From: Noviherbaspirillum suwonense | Lineage (GTDB): Bacteria; Pseudomonadota; Gammaproteobacteria; Burkholderiales; Burkholderiaceae_D | Assembly (NCBI RefSeq): GCF_900182955.1 | Contig: NZ_FXUL01000007.1 | Coordinates: forward strand, 1 to 64,000 | Direction: 5' to 3' | Length of the DNA stretch: 64,000 nucleotides | Part shown: positions 34,487 through 43,773 of the stretch, one piece after another | Numbering within the stretch: position 1 is the stretch's first letter | How the letters are laid out: each line of letters opens with the position of its first letter | Position numbers and translations under genes: made by a program | Notes under the pieces: model-generated | What the model was told of the DNA's origin: nothing | Database searches by the model: none | The model's input: the letters and a program-made list of their open reading frames with translations, nothing else

Positions 34487-35776
34487 TCAATCGGCATCCG
34501 TCCCTTCGCCGCGCAACTTGTCGGCACGCTGGCGCATCAGGGCCTTGTCCTGTTCATTCGTGGCCAGTTCGGCAGCCCGGGTGAAGGCCTTGCAGGCTTC
34601 CGCCGCACGGCCGAGGCGCGCCAGCATGTCGCCGCGCACCGCATGGAGCAAGCCGTATCCCTGCATTGCTGGCTCGGCTGCCAGCGCTTCGACAAGGGGG
34701 AGTGCGGCTTCGGGTCCATGGGCCATGCCTATAGCGACCGAACGATTCAGTTCGACGACCGGCGAAGGGCGGACGTGGGCCAGTTCATTGTACAAGGCGA
34801 CGATTGCTGTCCAGTCGATGTCCCGCGGCGCGGCGGCGCGCGCATGGCAAGCAGCGATTTCCGCCTGCAGCGTATAGAATCCCCGGGGCTGGCCCAGTGC
34901 ATGCACGCGGCCAAGGGCGGCCAGGCCCCGCCCGATCAGCAGTCGATCCCAGCGCGTCCGGTCCTGATCCAGAAGCAGCACCGGCTGGCCCCGGGCATCG
35001 GTGCGAGCCCGCAGCCGGGAGGCCTGGATCTCCAGCAACGCCTGGAGGCCGTGCGCTTCGGCTTCCTGCGGCAAAATGGCGGCAAGCGTGCGGGCCAGCC
35101 GCAGCGCATCCTCGCACAGCGCAGGTCGCATCCACTGGGGGCCGCTCGTGGCCGCATAACCCTCGTTGAAGATCAGATAGATAACCTCAAGCACCGCAGT
35201 CAGCCGCCGCACGCGCTCCTCGCCCCGCGGCACGTCGAACGGCACGGCTCCCTGCGAGAGGGTCTTCTTCGCGCGCACGATACGCTGCGCAATCGTTGCC
35301 TCCGATACCAGGTAAGCACGGGCAATGTCCGATGTGGACAGGCCGCCCAGCAGTTTCAGCGTGAGTGCGGTTTGCGCTTGTTGCGGGAGCAAGGGGTGGC
35401 AGGCAGCGAAGATCAGGCGGAGGAGATCGTCGCCGATGTCATCCGCGCGCGCCGCATCCAGCGCGTCGACAAAGTCGGGCACGACAGCATCGCCACGCGC
35501 ATCGGCATCGGCGCCTAGCTCGGCATGCTTGCGCGCCTGCAGCGCCTGAAGGCGGAGGTAGTCCAGCGCCTTGTTCCTGGCCGTGGTCATGAGCCAGGCG
35601 CCGGGATTCTCGGGCAGGCCGGCGACTGGCCAGTGCTCGAGCGCAGCCATCAGCGCCTCCTGTGCCAGGTCTTCCGCCAGCCCGACGTCCCGCACGAGTC
35701 GCGCCACACCACCCACGATACGGCCCGATTCGATGCGCCAGACCGCTTCGACGTGGCGCGCGACTTCACGCGCCAT
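34487..35776 (-). CDS. ECF42-type RNA polymerase sigma factor with C-terminal extension
   Basis: A 429-residue sigma-70-family protein. Region 2 includes AEDLAQEALMAALEHWP and region 4 includes GGLSTSDIARAYLVSEATIA. A 230-residue carboxyl extension with TPR-like helices follows (DIDWTAIVALYNELAHVRPS, then PVVELNRSVAIGMAHGPEAA). This layout and the adjoining DGPF gene identify group ECF42. The start at 35776 follows AAGGA and overlaps the DGPF gene by 11 bases; an alternative is 35782. In the known group, the extension is needed for activity. There is no anti-sigma gene beside it. Confidence 0.9.
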   Translation of the reverse strand: MAREVARHVEAVWRIESGRIVGGVARLVRDVGLAEDLAQEALMAALEHWPVAGLPENPGAWLMTTARNKALDYLRLQALQARKHAELGADADARGDAVVPDFVDALDAARADDIGDDLLRLIFAACHPLLPQQAQTALTLKLLGGLSTSDIARAYLVSEATIAQRIVRAKKTLSQGAVPFDVPRGEERVRRLTAVLEVIYLIFNEGYAATSGPQWMRPALCEDALRLARTLAAILPQEAEAHGLQALLEIQASRLRARTDARGQPVLLLDQDRTRWDRLLIGRGLAALGRVHALGQPRGFYTLQAEIAACHARAAAPRDIDWTAIVALYNELAHVRPSPVVELNRSVAIGMAHGPEAALPLVEALAAEPAMQGYGLLHAVRGDMLARLGRAAEACKAFTRAAELATNEQDKALMRQRADKLRGEGTDAD

Positions 35777-36203
35777 TCGCATCCTTGCTTGCGATTTGCC
35801 GGCGCAGCTGCTCTTCCTGCTCGCGCAGTTCCGGCGTGAAGTTCTCGCCCAAGTCCTCGGCGCCAAAGATGGGCCGGATCTCGATCTCGGAATCCGTCCG
35901 CATCGGGTTCGGGCAGCGCCGTACCCATTCGATGGCTTCGTCCATTGAGCTGACTTCCCATAGCCAGAAACCCGCGACCAGCTCCTTGGTTTCGGTAAAC
36001 GGGCCGTCGATCACCGTGCGTGTCTTGCCCGAGAAACGCACACGCGCTCCTTTCGAACTCGGCTGCAGGCCCTCGGCGGCCAGCATCACGCCGGCCTTCA
36101 CCAGTTCCTCGTTGAAGCGGCTCATCTCTGCCAATTCCTCGGTCGTCGGCATTGCGCCGGATTCGGATTCCGCTGTTGCCTTGACCATGACCAGTACACG
36201 CAT
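35766..36203 (-). CDS. YCII-related DGPF-domain protein
   Basis: A 145-residue protein of the YCII-related (DGPF) superfamily, with MRVLVMVKATAESESG at the start and the name motif DGPF in VIDGPFTETKELVAGFWLW. Such proteins are small dimeric ferredoxin-like folds usually encoded next to ECF42 sigma factors. They are proposed targets or partners of the sigma factor; the chemistry is unknown. GGAG precedes the ATG. It is the first gene of the pair, downstream of a matching promoter at 36261-36287. Confidence 0.92.
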   Translation of the reverse strand: MRVLVMVKATAESESGAMPTTEELAEMSRFNEELVKAGVMLAAEGLQPSSKGARVRFSGKTRTVIDGPFTETKELVAGFWLWEVSSMDEAIEWVRRCPNPMRTDSEIEIRPIFGAEDLGENFTPELREQEEQLRRQIASKDANGA

Positions 36204-36260
36204 GTCGATTCTCCTTCACGGGTCGTCGGGCCGCGAACCATTCGCCACCTTCATGACTAC

Positions 36261-36287
36261 GACGAACGAGCAGGGCCGAAATCGACA
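36261..36287 (-). promoter_or_regulatory. Putative ECF42 promoter of the DGPF-sigma operon
   Basis: On the minus strand, TGTCGA (36287-36282) is followed after 17 bases by CGTC (36264-36261). These match the -35 (TGTCGA) and -10 (CGTC-like) elements described for ECF42 sigma factors. The position gives a leader of about 50 bases before the DGPF start, which fits autoregulation. Confidence 0.65.
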
Positions 36288-36624
36288 TACTGCCTGAAGT
36301 TATTCACAGTGCGGCGTTCGGCAGCTGCCGCACGTTGCTTGCCTGGTCCGACCGGAAATCCGCGCCTAGACCAGCGCGGCGGTCTCCACTGCCAGCCAGT
36401 CGCGTTCTGCCGTTCGGCCGATTTTTCGAGGCTATGCACCGCGTGCCGGTCGGATGCGTTGGCAATCCAATCTGCATGCCGGGCGCCGCTGGCGCGGCGT
36501 CGATGCATGAATTCGGTTGATGCACCGGTGAGTTTTAATCGTTTGAGTTCATTCGGCGCATATAAGACGATCTTCTCTGCTGTATTCATAAACAAGATTT
36601 TATAAATACATAGGAGCTTGAATC
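36288..36624. other. Intergenic region before an SDR gene
   Basis: About 340 bases without a supportable gene. It becomes AT-rich after 36530, where the SDR promoter probably lies, and AGGAG precedes the ATG at 36625. No clear operator was seen. Confidence 0.5.
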
Positions 36625-37374
36625 ATGTTACTGAAAGATCGCGTTGCAATCGTCACCGGCGGCGCCGGCGTCAATGGGCTGGGATTTGCCACCGCGCGCA
36701 TGCTGGCCGCGCAGGGGGCTACGGTTGCCATCCTTGACCTGGCGTCCGCCAACCCGACCGCGGCTGCGGCAGAGCTTGGGCCAGACCATCTCGGCGTCGT
36801 TGCAGACATTACCAGCAAGCAGCAGTGCGATGCGGCCACTGAATCGGTGCTGGGCCGCTATGGACGCATTGACATCCTGTTCAACAATGCCGGAATTACC
36901 CAGCCGCGCAAAACGTTGGAAATATCGGCTACCGATTATGACGCGGTGCTCGATGTGAGCCTGCGCGGCACGCTATTGATGTCGCAAGCGGTGCTGCCGG
37001 TGATGCAGCGTCAAAAAGGCGGATCCATCATCTGCACCTCGTCGGTTTCCGCGCAACGCGGCGGCGGCATACTCGGTGGCCCCCATTACTCTGCCGCCAA
37101 GGCGGGCGTTCTCGGGCTGGCACGGGCCATGGCGCGGGAATTCGGCGCGGATGGCATCCGGGTCAACTGCATCACGCCAGGGCTGATCGCGACAGATATC
37201 ATCCGCGGCAAACTGACCGAGGAGCGCAAGGAGAAGATCGCAGAGGATATTCCGCTGGCGCGGCTTGGAAGGGCGGACGATATCGCCGGCGCCGTCGTCT
37301 TCCTTGCCAGCGATCTGTCGAGCTACTGCACGGGAATCACGCTGGATGTCAACGGCGGCATGCTGATCCACTGA
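36625..37374 (+). CDS. Short-chain dehydrogenase/reductase
   Basis: A 249-residue SDR. The cofactor motif is VTGGAGVNGLGFATARMLA, with NNAG at about residue 90, catalytic Ser near 145, and YSAAKAG (Tyr and Lys) near 158. The end SSYCTGITLDVNGGMLIH is typical. It probably acts on a sugar acid or polyol, given the transketolase genes and MFS carrier nearby, but this is inference. It converges with the LysR gene. Confidence 0.9.
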   Translation: MLLKDRVAIVTGGAGVNGLGFATARMLAAQGATVAILDLASANPTAAAAELGPDHLGVVADITSKQQCDAATESVLGRYGRIDILFNNAGITQPRKTLEISATDYDAVLDVSLRGTLLMSQAVLPVMQRQKGGSIICTSSVSAQRGGGILGGPHYSAAKAGVLGLARAMAREFGADGIRVNCITPGLIATDIIRGKLTEERKEKIAEDIPLARLGRADDIAGAVVFLASDLSSYCTGITLDVNGGMLIH

Positions 37375-37461
37375 TTGCCCCGAACCGGGGGAGCGCTGTT
37401 GTGGCCTCAATTGGCCTACGGCAGTGCCTCCTTGCGTCGACCGGCGCACCGGTGCGCGCGC

Positions 37462-38460
37462 TTACCTGCCATTGCCGGAAGGCGAATCCGCTGCCTCGTT
37501 CTTGCCGTCGATCGGCACTGCCTCATGCGGGTCGCCGGAACTTCGGTTGGCCATCCACGAGTTGATCCAGTCGAGAACGGTCCTCACGGTGTCCAGGCTC
37601 TCCTTGCTTTTCGGCACCGCCAGATAGTGCGCCTTGATGGGCAATCCCATGTCCCCGAATGGCAGCACCAGTCGTCCCTGCTGCAAATATTCCAGCACTA
37701 GCACAGTGCTTTCCACGCACATTCCCAGACCGTTTTCAGCGGCGTTTAGCGTCATGAATGCCCGGTCGAGCCGCAAGCCGCGAACGATGTTTGTGCAGCC
37801 CGGCGCAAACCGTTCGATCCATTCATCCCACGAAGTCAGCGACACATCGTTCTGGATCAGATAGAAGTCCTCAATCCGGCTGGGCTGCAGTGGCAGCGCC
37901 TGGCCCTCGACCAGGCTGGGGCTGCACACCGGAACGTAGCGCTCGTCCGGCGCAATGGGTTCGATCCTGACGCCGGCTGAGGCCTGGGGGCGTCCATAGG
38001 TGACGGCAATATCCACGCCGGTGCTGGAAAAGTCGGGCGGTTCATGCACGGCCCAAAGGCGTACATCGATGCCTGGATGCGAAAGCAGGAATGCCGGCAG
38101 TCTTGGCATCAGCCATATGGCGGCGAAGCTCGGTGAACACTGGATGGTGACTATCTGCGGCTTGTCGCTCTTGTCGAGAAGCGCACGCATCTCGGCATCG
38201 ATATCGCTGAAAGCGCGGCCTATTACTGCATACAGGCGCGCGCCTGCTTCCGTCGGGATGACGCCGCGCTTGACCCGCTGGAACAGCAGCGTCCCGAGCA
38301 CCTCTTCCAGCGACTGGATCGAATGGCTGATCGCCGATGCAGTGATCGACAGCTCCTTTGCGGCGTCCGCAAAGGACTGGTGCATATAGGCTGCTTCGAA
38401 CGCCTGCAGGCTCTTGATCGACGCTTTGCGCAATGCAATATATCGCTGAACTGATTTCAT
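37462..38460 (-). CDS. LysR-family regulator, GcvA-like
   Basis: A 332-residue regulator. The winged helix-turn-helix is LKSL-type at residues 15-75 (SLQAFEAAYMHQSFADAAKE, then LSITASAISHSIQSLEEVLG). The effector domain runs from about 100 to 310, with a polar tail. It is divergent from the transketolase genes, 117 bases away, and so probably controls them. GcvA-like regulators often have an amino-terminal extension like the first 15 residues here. Confidence 0.9.
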   Translation of the reverse strand: MKSVQRYIALRKASIKSLQAFEAAYMHQSFADAAKELSITASAISHSIQSLEEVLGTLLFQRVKRGVIPTEAGARLYAVIGRAFSDIDAEMRALLDKSDKPQIVTIQCSPSFAAIWLMPRLPAFLLSHPGIDVRLWAVHEPPDFSSTGVDIAVTYGRPQASAGVRIEPIAPDERYVPVCSPSLVEGQALPLQPSRIEDFYLIQNDVSLTSWDEWIERFAPGCTNIVRGLRLDRAFMTLNAAENGLGMCVESTVLVLEYLQQGRLVLPFGDMGLPIKAHYLAVPKSKESLDTVRTVLDWINSWMANRSSGDPHEAVPIDGKNEAADSPSGNGR

Positions 38461-38577
38461 CTATTGGTAAGAATTCATCGCTATCCGATTTTGGACGAGG
38501 TTTATACACTGGATTTCGAGGAGTGCAAATTCCTCGTGTTTCTCTTCCTTATAAACCCACCGGAGACAGATCAAGTG

Positions 38578-39435
38578 ATGCAGGACAACCCTATCACATC
38601 CCTGAAAAGCGCCGCCTACCGTATCCGCCGTTATGCCCTGCAAATGGGCGCGGTGCAGGGGCAGGGATATATTGGCCAGGCGCTTGGCATGGCGGACATT
38701 CTTGCGGTTGCATACCGCCATGCGCTGAACTACCGCGCCGCAGATCCCAAGTGGGAAGGGCGCGACCGCTTCCTGCTTTCCCACGGCCACTATGCCATTG
38801 CACTCTATGCCGCGCTTCTCGAGGCCGGAATCGTTCCCGAGGCTGAACTCGACAGCTATGGAAGCGATGATAGCCGCCTGCCGATGTCCGGCATGGCCAC
38901 TTATACGCCGGGCATGGAAATGTCGGGAGGTTCACTCGGGCAAGGCTTGATCATCGCGGTCGGCATGGCGCTGGGCCTGCGCCAGAAGAATAATAAAGCC
39001 TTCGTCTATAACTCGATGTCGGACGGGGAACTGGACGAGGGCTCGACCTGGGAGGCTGCCCTGTCGGCCAGCCATTTCGGACTTGGCAACATCATCAACC
39101 TCATCGACATCAACAACCAGCAGGCCGACGGCCCGTCGGGAAAAATGCTTGGCTTCGAACCGCTCGCGGACAAATGGACCGCGTTTGGCTGGTTCGTTCA
39201 ACGTGTCGACGGCAACGACCTTCCTGCCGTGCTTCAGGCATTCGATGCCGCACGCAAGCATCCGGACCCCCAGCCCCGCGCAATCCTGTTCGACACGCTG
39301 ATGGGCAAAGGCGTGCCCTTCCTGGAGCGGCGCGAGAAGAATCACTTCATCAGCGTCGACGCGGCGGAATGGGAGCAGGCCATTCATTTTCTGGATAACG
39401 ATTACTTCGGAGATAGTGCAAATGAGCAGCGCTAA
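38578..39435 (+). CDS. Transketolase, N-terminal (TPP-binding) subunit
   Basis: A 285-residue subunit with the thiamine-diphosphate pyrophosphate-binding motif SMSDGELDEGSTWEAA, with the ligand asparagines in IDINNQQADG. The early histidine-containing segment FLLSHGHYAIALYAALLE is the usual substrate side. Together with the next gene it forms a two-part transketolase that moves a two-carbon ketol unit. The frame is open to 38464, but the ATG at 38578 has GGAGA upstream. The next gene overlaps its end. Confidence 0.93.
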   Translation: MQDNPITSLKSAAYRIRRYALQMGAVQGQGYIGQALGMADILAVAYRHALNYRAADPKWEGRDRFLLSHGHYAIALYAALLEAGIVPEAELDSYGSDDSRLPMSGMATYTPGMEMSGGSLGQGLIIAVGMALGLRQKNNKAFVYNSMSDGELDEGSTWEAALSASHFGLGNIINLIDINNQQADGPSGKMLGFEPLADKWTAFGWFVQRVDGNDLPAVLQAFDAARKHPDPQPRAILFDTLMGKGVPFLERREKNHFISVDAAEWEQAIHFLDNDYFGDSANEQR

Positions 39436-40420
39436 TGCAGGCAAGCCGCGGCTGAAGACCTCGGCAATGATCGCGTCAATCGCATCGGAGGGGCAACGGA
39501 CGGTCAGTGCGCCGTTTGGCCATGCCCTGGTCGAGCTGGCCAGCCGGCGAGCAGACATCGTCGGGATGACCGCGGACCTCGGAAAGTACACGGACCTTCA
39601 TATCTTCGCGCAAGCCTTTCCGGAGCGATTTTTCCAGATGGGAATGGCCGAGCAGCTATTGATGGGCGCGGCAGGCGGCATGGCCAAGGAGGGCTTCGTG
39701 CCCTTCGCGACCACTTATGCGGTCTTTGCGTCGCGAAGGGCCTATGATTTTATCCATCAGGTAATTGCCGAGGAAAACCTGAACGTCAAGATCGCCTGCG
39801 CGCTGCCGGGCCTGACGACGGGCTACGGTCCGAGCCATACCGCGACGGAAGACATCGCTATTTTCAGGGGCGTGCCGAATCTGACGATCGTCGATCCATG
39901 CGATGCGCTGGATATCCAGCAGGCGGTTCCTGCGATAGCCGCCCATCAGGGGCCGGTCTATATGCGCCTGCTTCGCGGCCGCGTGCCGCTGGTGCTGGAT
40001 GAATATGACTACACCTTCGAGCTTGGCAAGGCGAAGCTGCTGCGCGATGGGCGCGACGTCCTGGTCATCTCGAGCGGCATTCTGACCATGCGCGCGCTCG
40101 AAGTGGCCGATGCTTTGCAGGCCGACAGTATCGATGTCGCGGTGCTGCATTGCCCGACAATCAAGCCGCTGGATCAGGAAACCATTATCCGGGAAGCCTC
40201 GCGCGGGGGCCGGCTGGTCGTGGTCGCGGAAAACCATTCAGCCATCGGCGGCCTGGGCGAAGCCGTCGCGGGAACCTTGCTGCGTGCCGGCGTCGCCCCG
40301 AGTTTCCGGCAGATTGCGCTGCCGGATGCATTTCTCGATGCCGGTGCATTACCGACACTGCATGACCGCTACGGCATCTCGGCCGATGCCATTGCGGAAA
40401 GCCTAAAGAGCTGGCTCTGA
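39422..40420 (+). CDS. Transketolase, C-terminal subunit
   Basis: A 332-residue subunit with the pyrimidine-binding domain (MGMAEQLLMGAAGGMAKEGF holds the glutamate that activates thiamine diphosphate) and the carboxyl-terminal domain. It overlaps the preceding gene by 14 bases; the ATG at 39422 follows GGAGA. Split transketolases of this kind are found in catabolic operons, for example apiose utilisation, and work separately from the housekeeping enzyme. Confidence 0.93.
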   Translation: MSSANAGKPRLKTSAMIASIASEGQRTVSAPFGHALVELASRRADIVGMTADLGKYTDLHIFAQAFPERFFQMGMAEQLLMGAAGGMAKEGFVPFATTYAVFASRRAYDFIHQVIAEENLNVKIACALPGLTTGYGPSHTATEDIAIFRGVPNLTIVDPCDALDIQQAVPAIAAHQGPVYMRLLRGRVPLVLDEYDYTFELGKAKLLRDGRDVLVISSGILTMRALEVADALQADSIDVAVLHCPTIKPLDQETIIREASRGGRLVVVAENHSAIGGLGEAVAGTLLRAGVAPSFRQIALPDAFLDAGALPTLHDRYGISADAIAESLKSWL

Positions 40421-40724
40421 TCACAAGAACAATCACAGCGAGGACACGGCATGAGCGCCACACTGCTTACCCGTCGACCTCGCATGCCTTGCACGACTGG
40501 CGCATGGTAATTGCCTGAGTTGCGCGCAGCGTCGCCCGAATCGCGAGGCTATCTCCGGAGCTTGCCGGCGACTCGGGAGCGACAGCCAATCGTCGGGCCC
40601 ACCCGTACCTGAACCTGACGACCGTCAGCCGTCATTTCCGCTGCCGGACCGGCATTCGCTTGCCGACCCGGTCCGGAGGGACTGCGCGTGACGCTGTAAA
40701 CCGAGGATTAAACCGAAGGAGACA
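40421..40724. other. Gap between transketolase and MFS genes
   Basis: About 300 bases with no supportable gene. AAGGAG precedes the next ATG. The distance suggests the transporter may have its own promoter. Confidence 0.5.
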
Positions 40725-42056
40725 ATGATGAAATCTAACACAACGGCAAGTCTCGACGCTGGCAGCGGCATGCCAACCCAGACGGCCGGCAATTTTGAAT
40801 CCCGCACGTATGCCAAGGTGGCGCGCCGCCTCATACCGTTCCTGATGCTCTGCTACCTGGGCGCCTACCTGGACCGCGTCAACGTCGGCTTTGCGAAGCT
40901 GCAGATGCTGAATGACCTGAAATGGAGCGACACGATTTATGGCCTTGGCGCCGGCGTTTTCTTTCTCGGGTACTTTCTGTTCGAAGTGCCAAGCAACCTG
41001 ATCCTGCATAAGTACGGTGCACGCCGCTGGCTCGCGCGCATCATGCTGACCTGGGCGGTGATTTCTGCCTGCTTCGCCTTTGTATCGACGCCGACCATGT
41101 TCTATGTCATGCGTTTCTTGCTCGGTGCAGCCGAAGCTGGGTTTGCACCGGGCGTCATCCTGTACATCACCTACTGGTTCCCAAGCAAGCGCCGCGCAAA
41201 GATGCTGTCGGTGTTTTTCATGGCCATACCGCTGGCGAATATCGTGGGCGGTCCCTTGTCAGGCTGGATCCTGCAAACGTTCGCGGATTACCAGGGCCTT
41301 CGCGGATGGCAGTGGCTGTTCATGCTCGAAGCCATCCCGTCGCTCGTGCTCGGCGTGGCCATCCTTTTCTACCTGGACGACAGCATTGCTGCCGCCAAGT
41401 GGCTGACGCCCGAAGAAAAGAAGCTCCTGCAGGATAATATCGCCGAAGACAATACCGAAAAGGATAGCCATCCGTCCATTGGCGCGTTTCTGCGGGATCG
41501 TCGGGTCTGGCTCCTGTCGGCGATCTATTTTTGCGTTGTCATGGGTCAGTACGGCATTACATTCTGGCTGCCCACGATCGTCAAGAACGCCGGCGTCAGC
41601 AGCGTGGTCATGGTCGGCCTGCTTTCAGCCATTCCGTATATCTGCTCGCTGGTGGCATTGCCATTCATCGGCATGAGTTCGGACAGGACCAAGGCCAGGC
41701 GGCTCCATTGCGCAGCGCCGATGGTGGTGGCAGCAACTTCGCTTTTCCTGCTGCCCGCCACCAGCGGCGTCGGCATTGCGCTGGGCCTTCTAAGCTGCGC
41801 GGCCATCGGCAGCATTGCGTCGAGCTCCCAGTTCTGGGCACTGCCCACTGCTTTCCTGGGCGGGATGGCTGCGGCCGCCGGCATTGCGGCCATCAACTGC
41901 ATCGCCAACCTCGCCGGCTTCGTGTCACCCTCGGTAGTCGGCTGGCTCAATGATTTCACCGGAAATCAAAACGCGGGACTGATGTTTACCTCCTCGGCGC
42001 TTTTGGTCGGGGCGGCTCTCGTGTTGCTCTTGCCGGCGAAGACTGTGAATCGCTGA
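40725..42056 (+). CDS. MFS transporter, anion:cation symporter family
   Basis: A 443-residue carrier with 12 predicted helices. The segments GAYLDRVNVGFAKLQM, LGYFLFEVPSNLILHKYGAR and LGAAEAGFAPGVILYITYWF are diagnostic of the ACS family, which imports sugar acids, phthalate or tartrate with protons. Given the transketolase and SDR genes upstream it may import a sugar acid. A strong ribosome-binding site precedes two tandem ATG codons. A stem-loop follows 22 bases after the stop. Confidence 0.92.
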   Translation: MMKSNTTASLDAGSGMPTQTAGNFESRTYAKVARRLIPFLMLCYLGAYLDRVNVGFAKLQMLNDLKWSDTIYGLGAGVFFLGYFLFEVPSNLILHKYGARRWLARIMLTWAVISACFAFVSTPTMFYVMRFLLGAAEAGFAPGVILYITYWFPSKRRAKMLSVFFMAIPLANIVGGPLSGWILQTFADYQGLRGWQWLFMLEAIPSLVLGVAILFYLDDSIAAAKWLTPEEKKLLQDNIAEDNTEKDSHPSIGAFLRDRRVWLLSAIYFCVVMGQYGITFWLPTIVKNAGVSSVVMVGLLSAIPYICSLVALPFIGMSSDRTKARRLHCAAPMVVAATSLFLLPATSGVGIALGLLSCAAIGSIASSSQFWALPTAFLGGMAAAAGIAAINCIANLAGFVSPSVVGWLNDFTGNQNAGLMFTSSALLVGAALVLLLPAKTVNR

Positions 42057-42078
42057 CCAAGCGGTGATCTGGTTTCAG

Positions 42079-42119
42079 CCTGCAGCCCGGAATGTTCGTC
42101 TGAACAACCGGGATGCAGG
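42079..42119. terminator. Long imperfect stem-loop after the MFS gene
   Basis: Three paired blocks (CCTGCA with TGCAGG, CCCGG with CCGGG, TGTTC with GAACA) are interrupted by small bulges around the loop GTCT, about 16 pairs in total. There is no T tract, so it may stabilise the mRNA end or act with Rho rather than act as an intrinsic terminator. It is also symmetric enough to be a protein-binding site. Confidence 0.5.
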
Positions 42120-42696
42120 TTGACCAAATCACGCCCATCACCCCCGGATTGCATCCCTGACCGCATACAATTTTGCTTGGAGATATTGAAAGAAGGGATC
42201 GAATCTTACGCAGCGTCAAGTTGTTGCAAAACATTCGTCGTTGCACTTTCTGACCGCCCCTTTTTTTAGTCGACATCCAAGAATGCTTCATCTCCACGCA
42301 TTGTTGCCGGTTGTTATGCCGACTGCGAATAGCAGCAATTGGAAATGATCATTTCCGCGCTTTCAGCCTCGCGCCTAAACTTAGCGGGTTGGCTGGGACG
42401 CGATTCCCAGCCCTATCGAACGCTTATCGTTTTACCATTTCGAGGGACCCGCCATGTCGAATTTCTCCATGATCCTTGCAGCACTACCGGTTTTCGTTGT
42501 CATAGCACGAATAGTTCTGGTGTCACGCAGCACGTTGATGCACACCGAGTTTGCCCACTTGCTGAATTCGTGATTAGTGTTTTCATTGCCAAACCGATAT
42601 TTGGAACGAGGGGCTGAATCCCGGGGACCGTGCCAAGATCCATGATCGTCTCATGCACCCATTGCCCAGGCTTGCTCGGCAGGTAGACGTCTACAT
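42120..42696. other. Intergenic region between MFS and porin genes
   Basis: Almost 580 bases without a supportable gene. The longest frame (42339-42617) shows no family features. The region lies between converging transcripts and is less GC-rich than the rest. Confidence 0.55.
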
Positions 42697-43689
42697 TTAG
42701 AAAGTATGTCGAACTCCGAGGTTAAATGCCTTGTCTCCGGTGCCCGTATCGGTTGCATTGCCTACCTTGAAGTCCGCTCCGTTATCGTTGCCGATCCGGG
42801 CGTAGGCAACATAGAGATCGGTCCGTTTAGACAGGCCGTAAAAGTAACCGATAGCCCACTGGTGAGCATCGCGATTCATTGCCGTCCTGTCGTCATGCCG
42901 GATGTAGGAACCCAGCAATCGGTTTGGGCCGAACGGCACGGACACGCCCAGGATGAAGTCCCTGCTATCAGCCGCTCCCAGGCCCTTGTTAACGGCATAT
43001 CCGATGCTGCCTTCGGCAAGGCTGAACTTGTAGCGCGCCGCTAGCAGGGTATTTTTCGTCCTGTCTGTAGCCGTCGCATTGTTGAGCTGGTGGTGGGCCA
43101 GCTTTATCGCGGCAGGTCCTTGTTCGTAGCCGATCGCCGCGCCAATGGTGCGGCTCTTCTGCGCGTCACCGGCAATTTCGCCAAGGCCATAGGCGAGGTC
43201 GGCGAAAAATCCGCCAAACTTTGGTGTTTGGTAGTTAATCATGTTGTTGACGCGCGTGTTGGTTGCCATGACGTTTCCAGCCCGGCCAGCGAGGCCAGCC
43301 GCGAAAGGATCCGCGATGTCCCGCAGTGCCAGGTAATACGGTGAATACTGCCGGCCCATCCTCACCGCGCCAAAATTGCCTGACAAGCCAACATACATCT
43401 GGCGACCGAACAGCAAGCCGCCTTGTCCCAAGGTGCCGTTATCAGAATTAAACCCGTTCTCCAGCAGGAAGTTGGCGGACAGGCCGCCACCGAGGTCTTC
43501 CTTGCCCCTGAACCCCAGGCGGGAGCCCGATGCGACGCCACCGCCAAGGCCAGTGACATTGCCGTCGGGGCCGCCGCTCTCGCGAACCAGCCCGGCGTCG
43601 ACAATACCGTAAATGGAAACGCTGGTCTGAGCATGGGTCATGCCTGACAGCGCCAGCAGCGCAGCGGCAGCAATTACTGATGTTTTCAT
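42697..43689 (-). CDS. Outer-membrane porin, Burkholderiales type
   Basis: A 330-residue trimeric porin with a signal peptide (MKTSVIAAAALLALSGMTHA). The mature part opens QTSVSIYGIVDAGLVRESGG and includes GSRLGFRGKEDLGGGLSANF and FGRQMYVGLSGNFGAVRMGR, the loop and barrel blocks of this family, and ends LGVRHTF. It admits small anionic solutes and may serve the dicarboxylate pathway upstream on the same strand. GAGAG precedes the ATG. The leader contains a tandem repeat and a palindrome. Confidence 0.93.
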   Translation of the reverse strand: MKTSVIAAAALLALSGMTHAQTSVSIYGIVDAGLVRESGGPDGNVTGLGGGVASGSRLGFRGKEDLGGGLSANFLLENGFNSDNGTLGQGGLLFGRQMYVGLSGNFGAVRMGRQYSPYYLALRDIADPFAAGLAGRAGNVMATNTRVNNMINYQTPKFGGFFADLAYGLGEIAGDAQKSRTIGAAIGYEQGPAAIKLAHHQLNNATATDRTKNTLLAARYKFSLAEGSIGYAVNKGLGAADSRDFILGVSVPFGPNRLLGSYIRHDDRTAMNRDAHQWAIGYFYGLSKRTDLYVAYARIGNDNGADFKVGNATDTGTGDKAFNLGVRHTF

Positions 43690-43702
43690 CTCTGTGTCTC
43701 TC

Positions 43703-43742
43703 TCAATACCGGCAGGGCTGTTTCAATACCGGCAGGGCTGTT
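43703..43742. repeat. Two tandem copies of a 20-bp unit in the porin leader
   Basis: Two exact head-to-tail copies of TCAATACCGGCAGGGCTGTT begin 13 bases before the porin start codon. They would be in the 5' untranslated part of the mRNA. Copy-number change could shift the distance between promoter and start. Confidence 0.9.
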
Positions 43743-43773
43743 TGTTATGAAGCGCCTGGACGTGACCGGTCGC

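Noticed and set aside
37382-37394. A small CCCC/GGGG hairpin after the SDR gene, considered as a terminator.
   Set aside because: Four-pair stem and no T tract, too weak to call.
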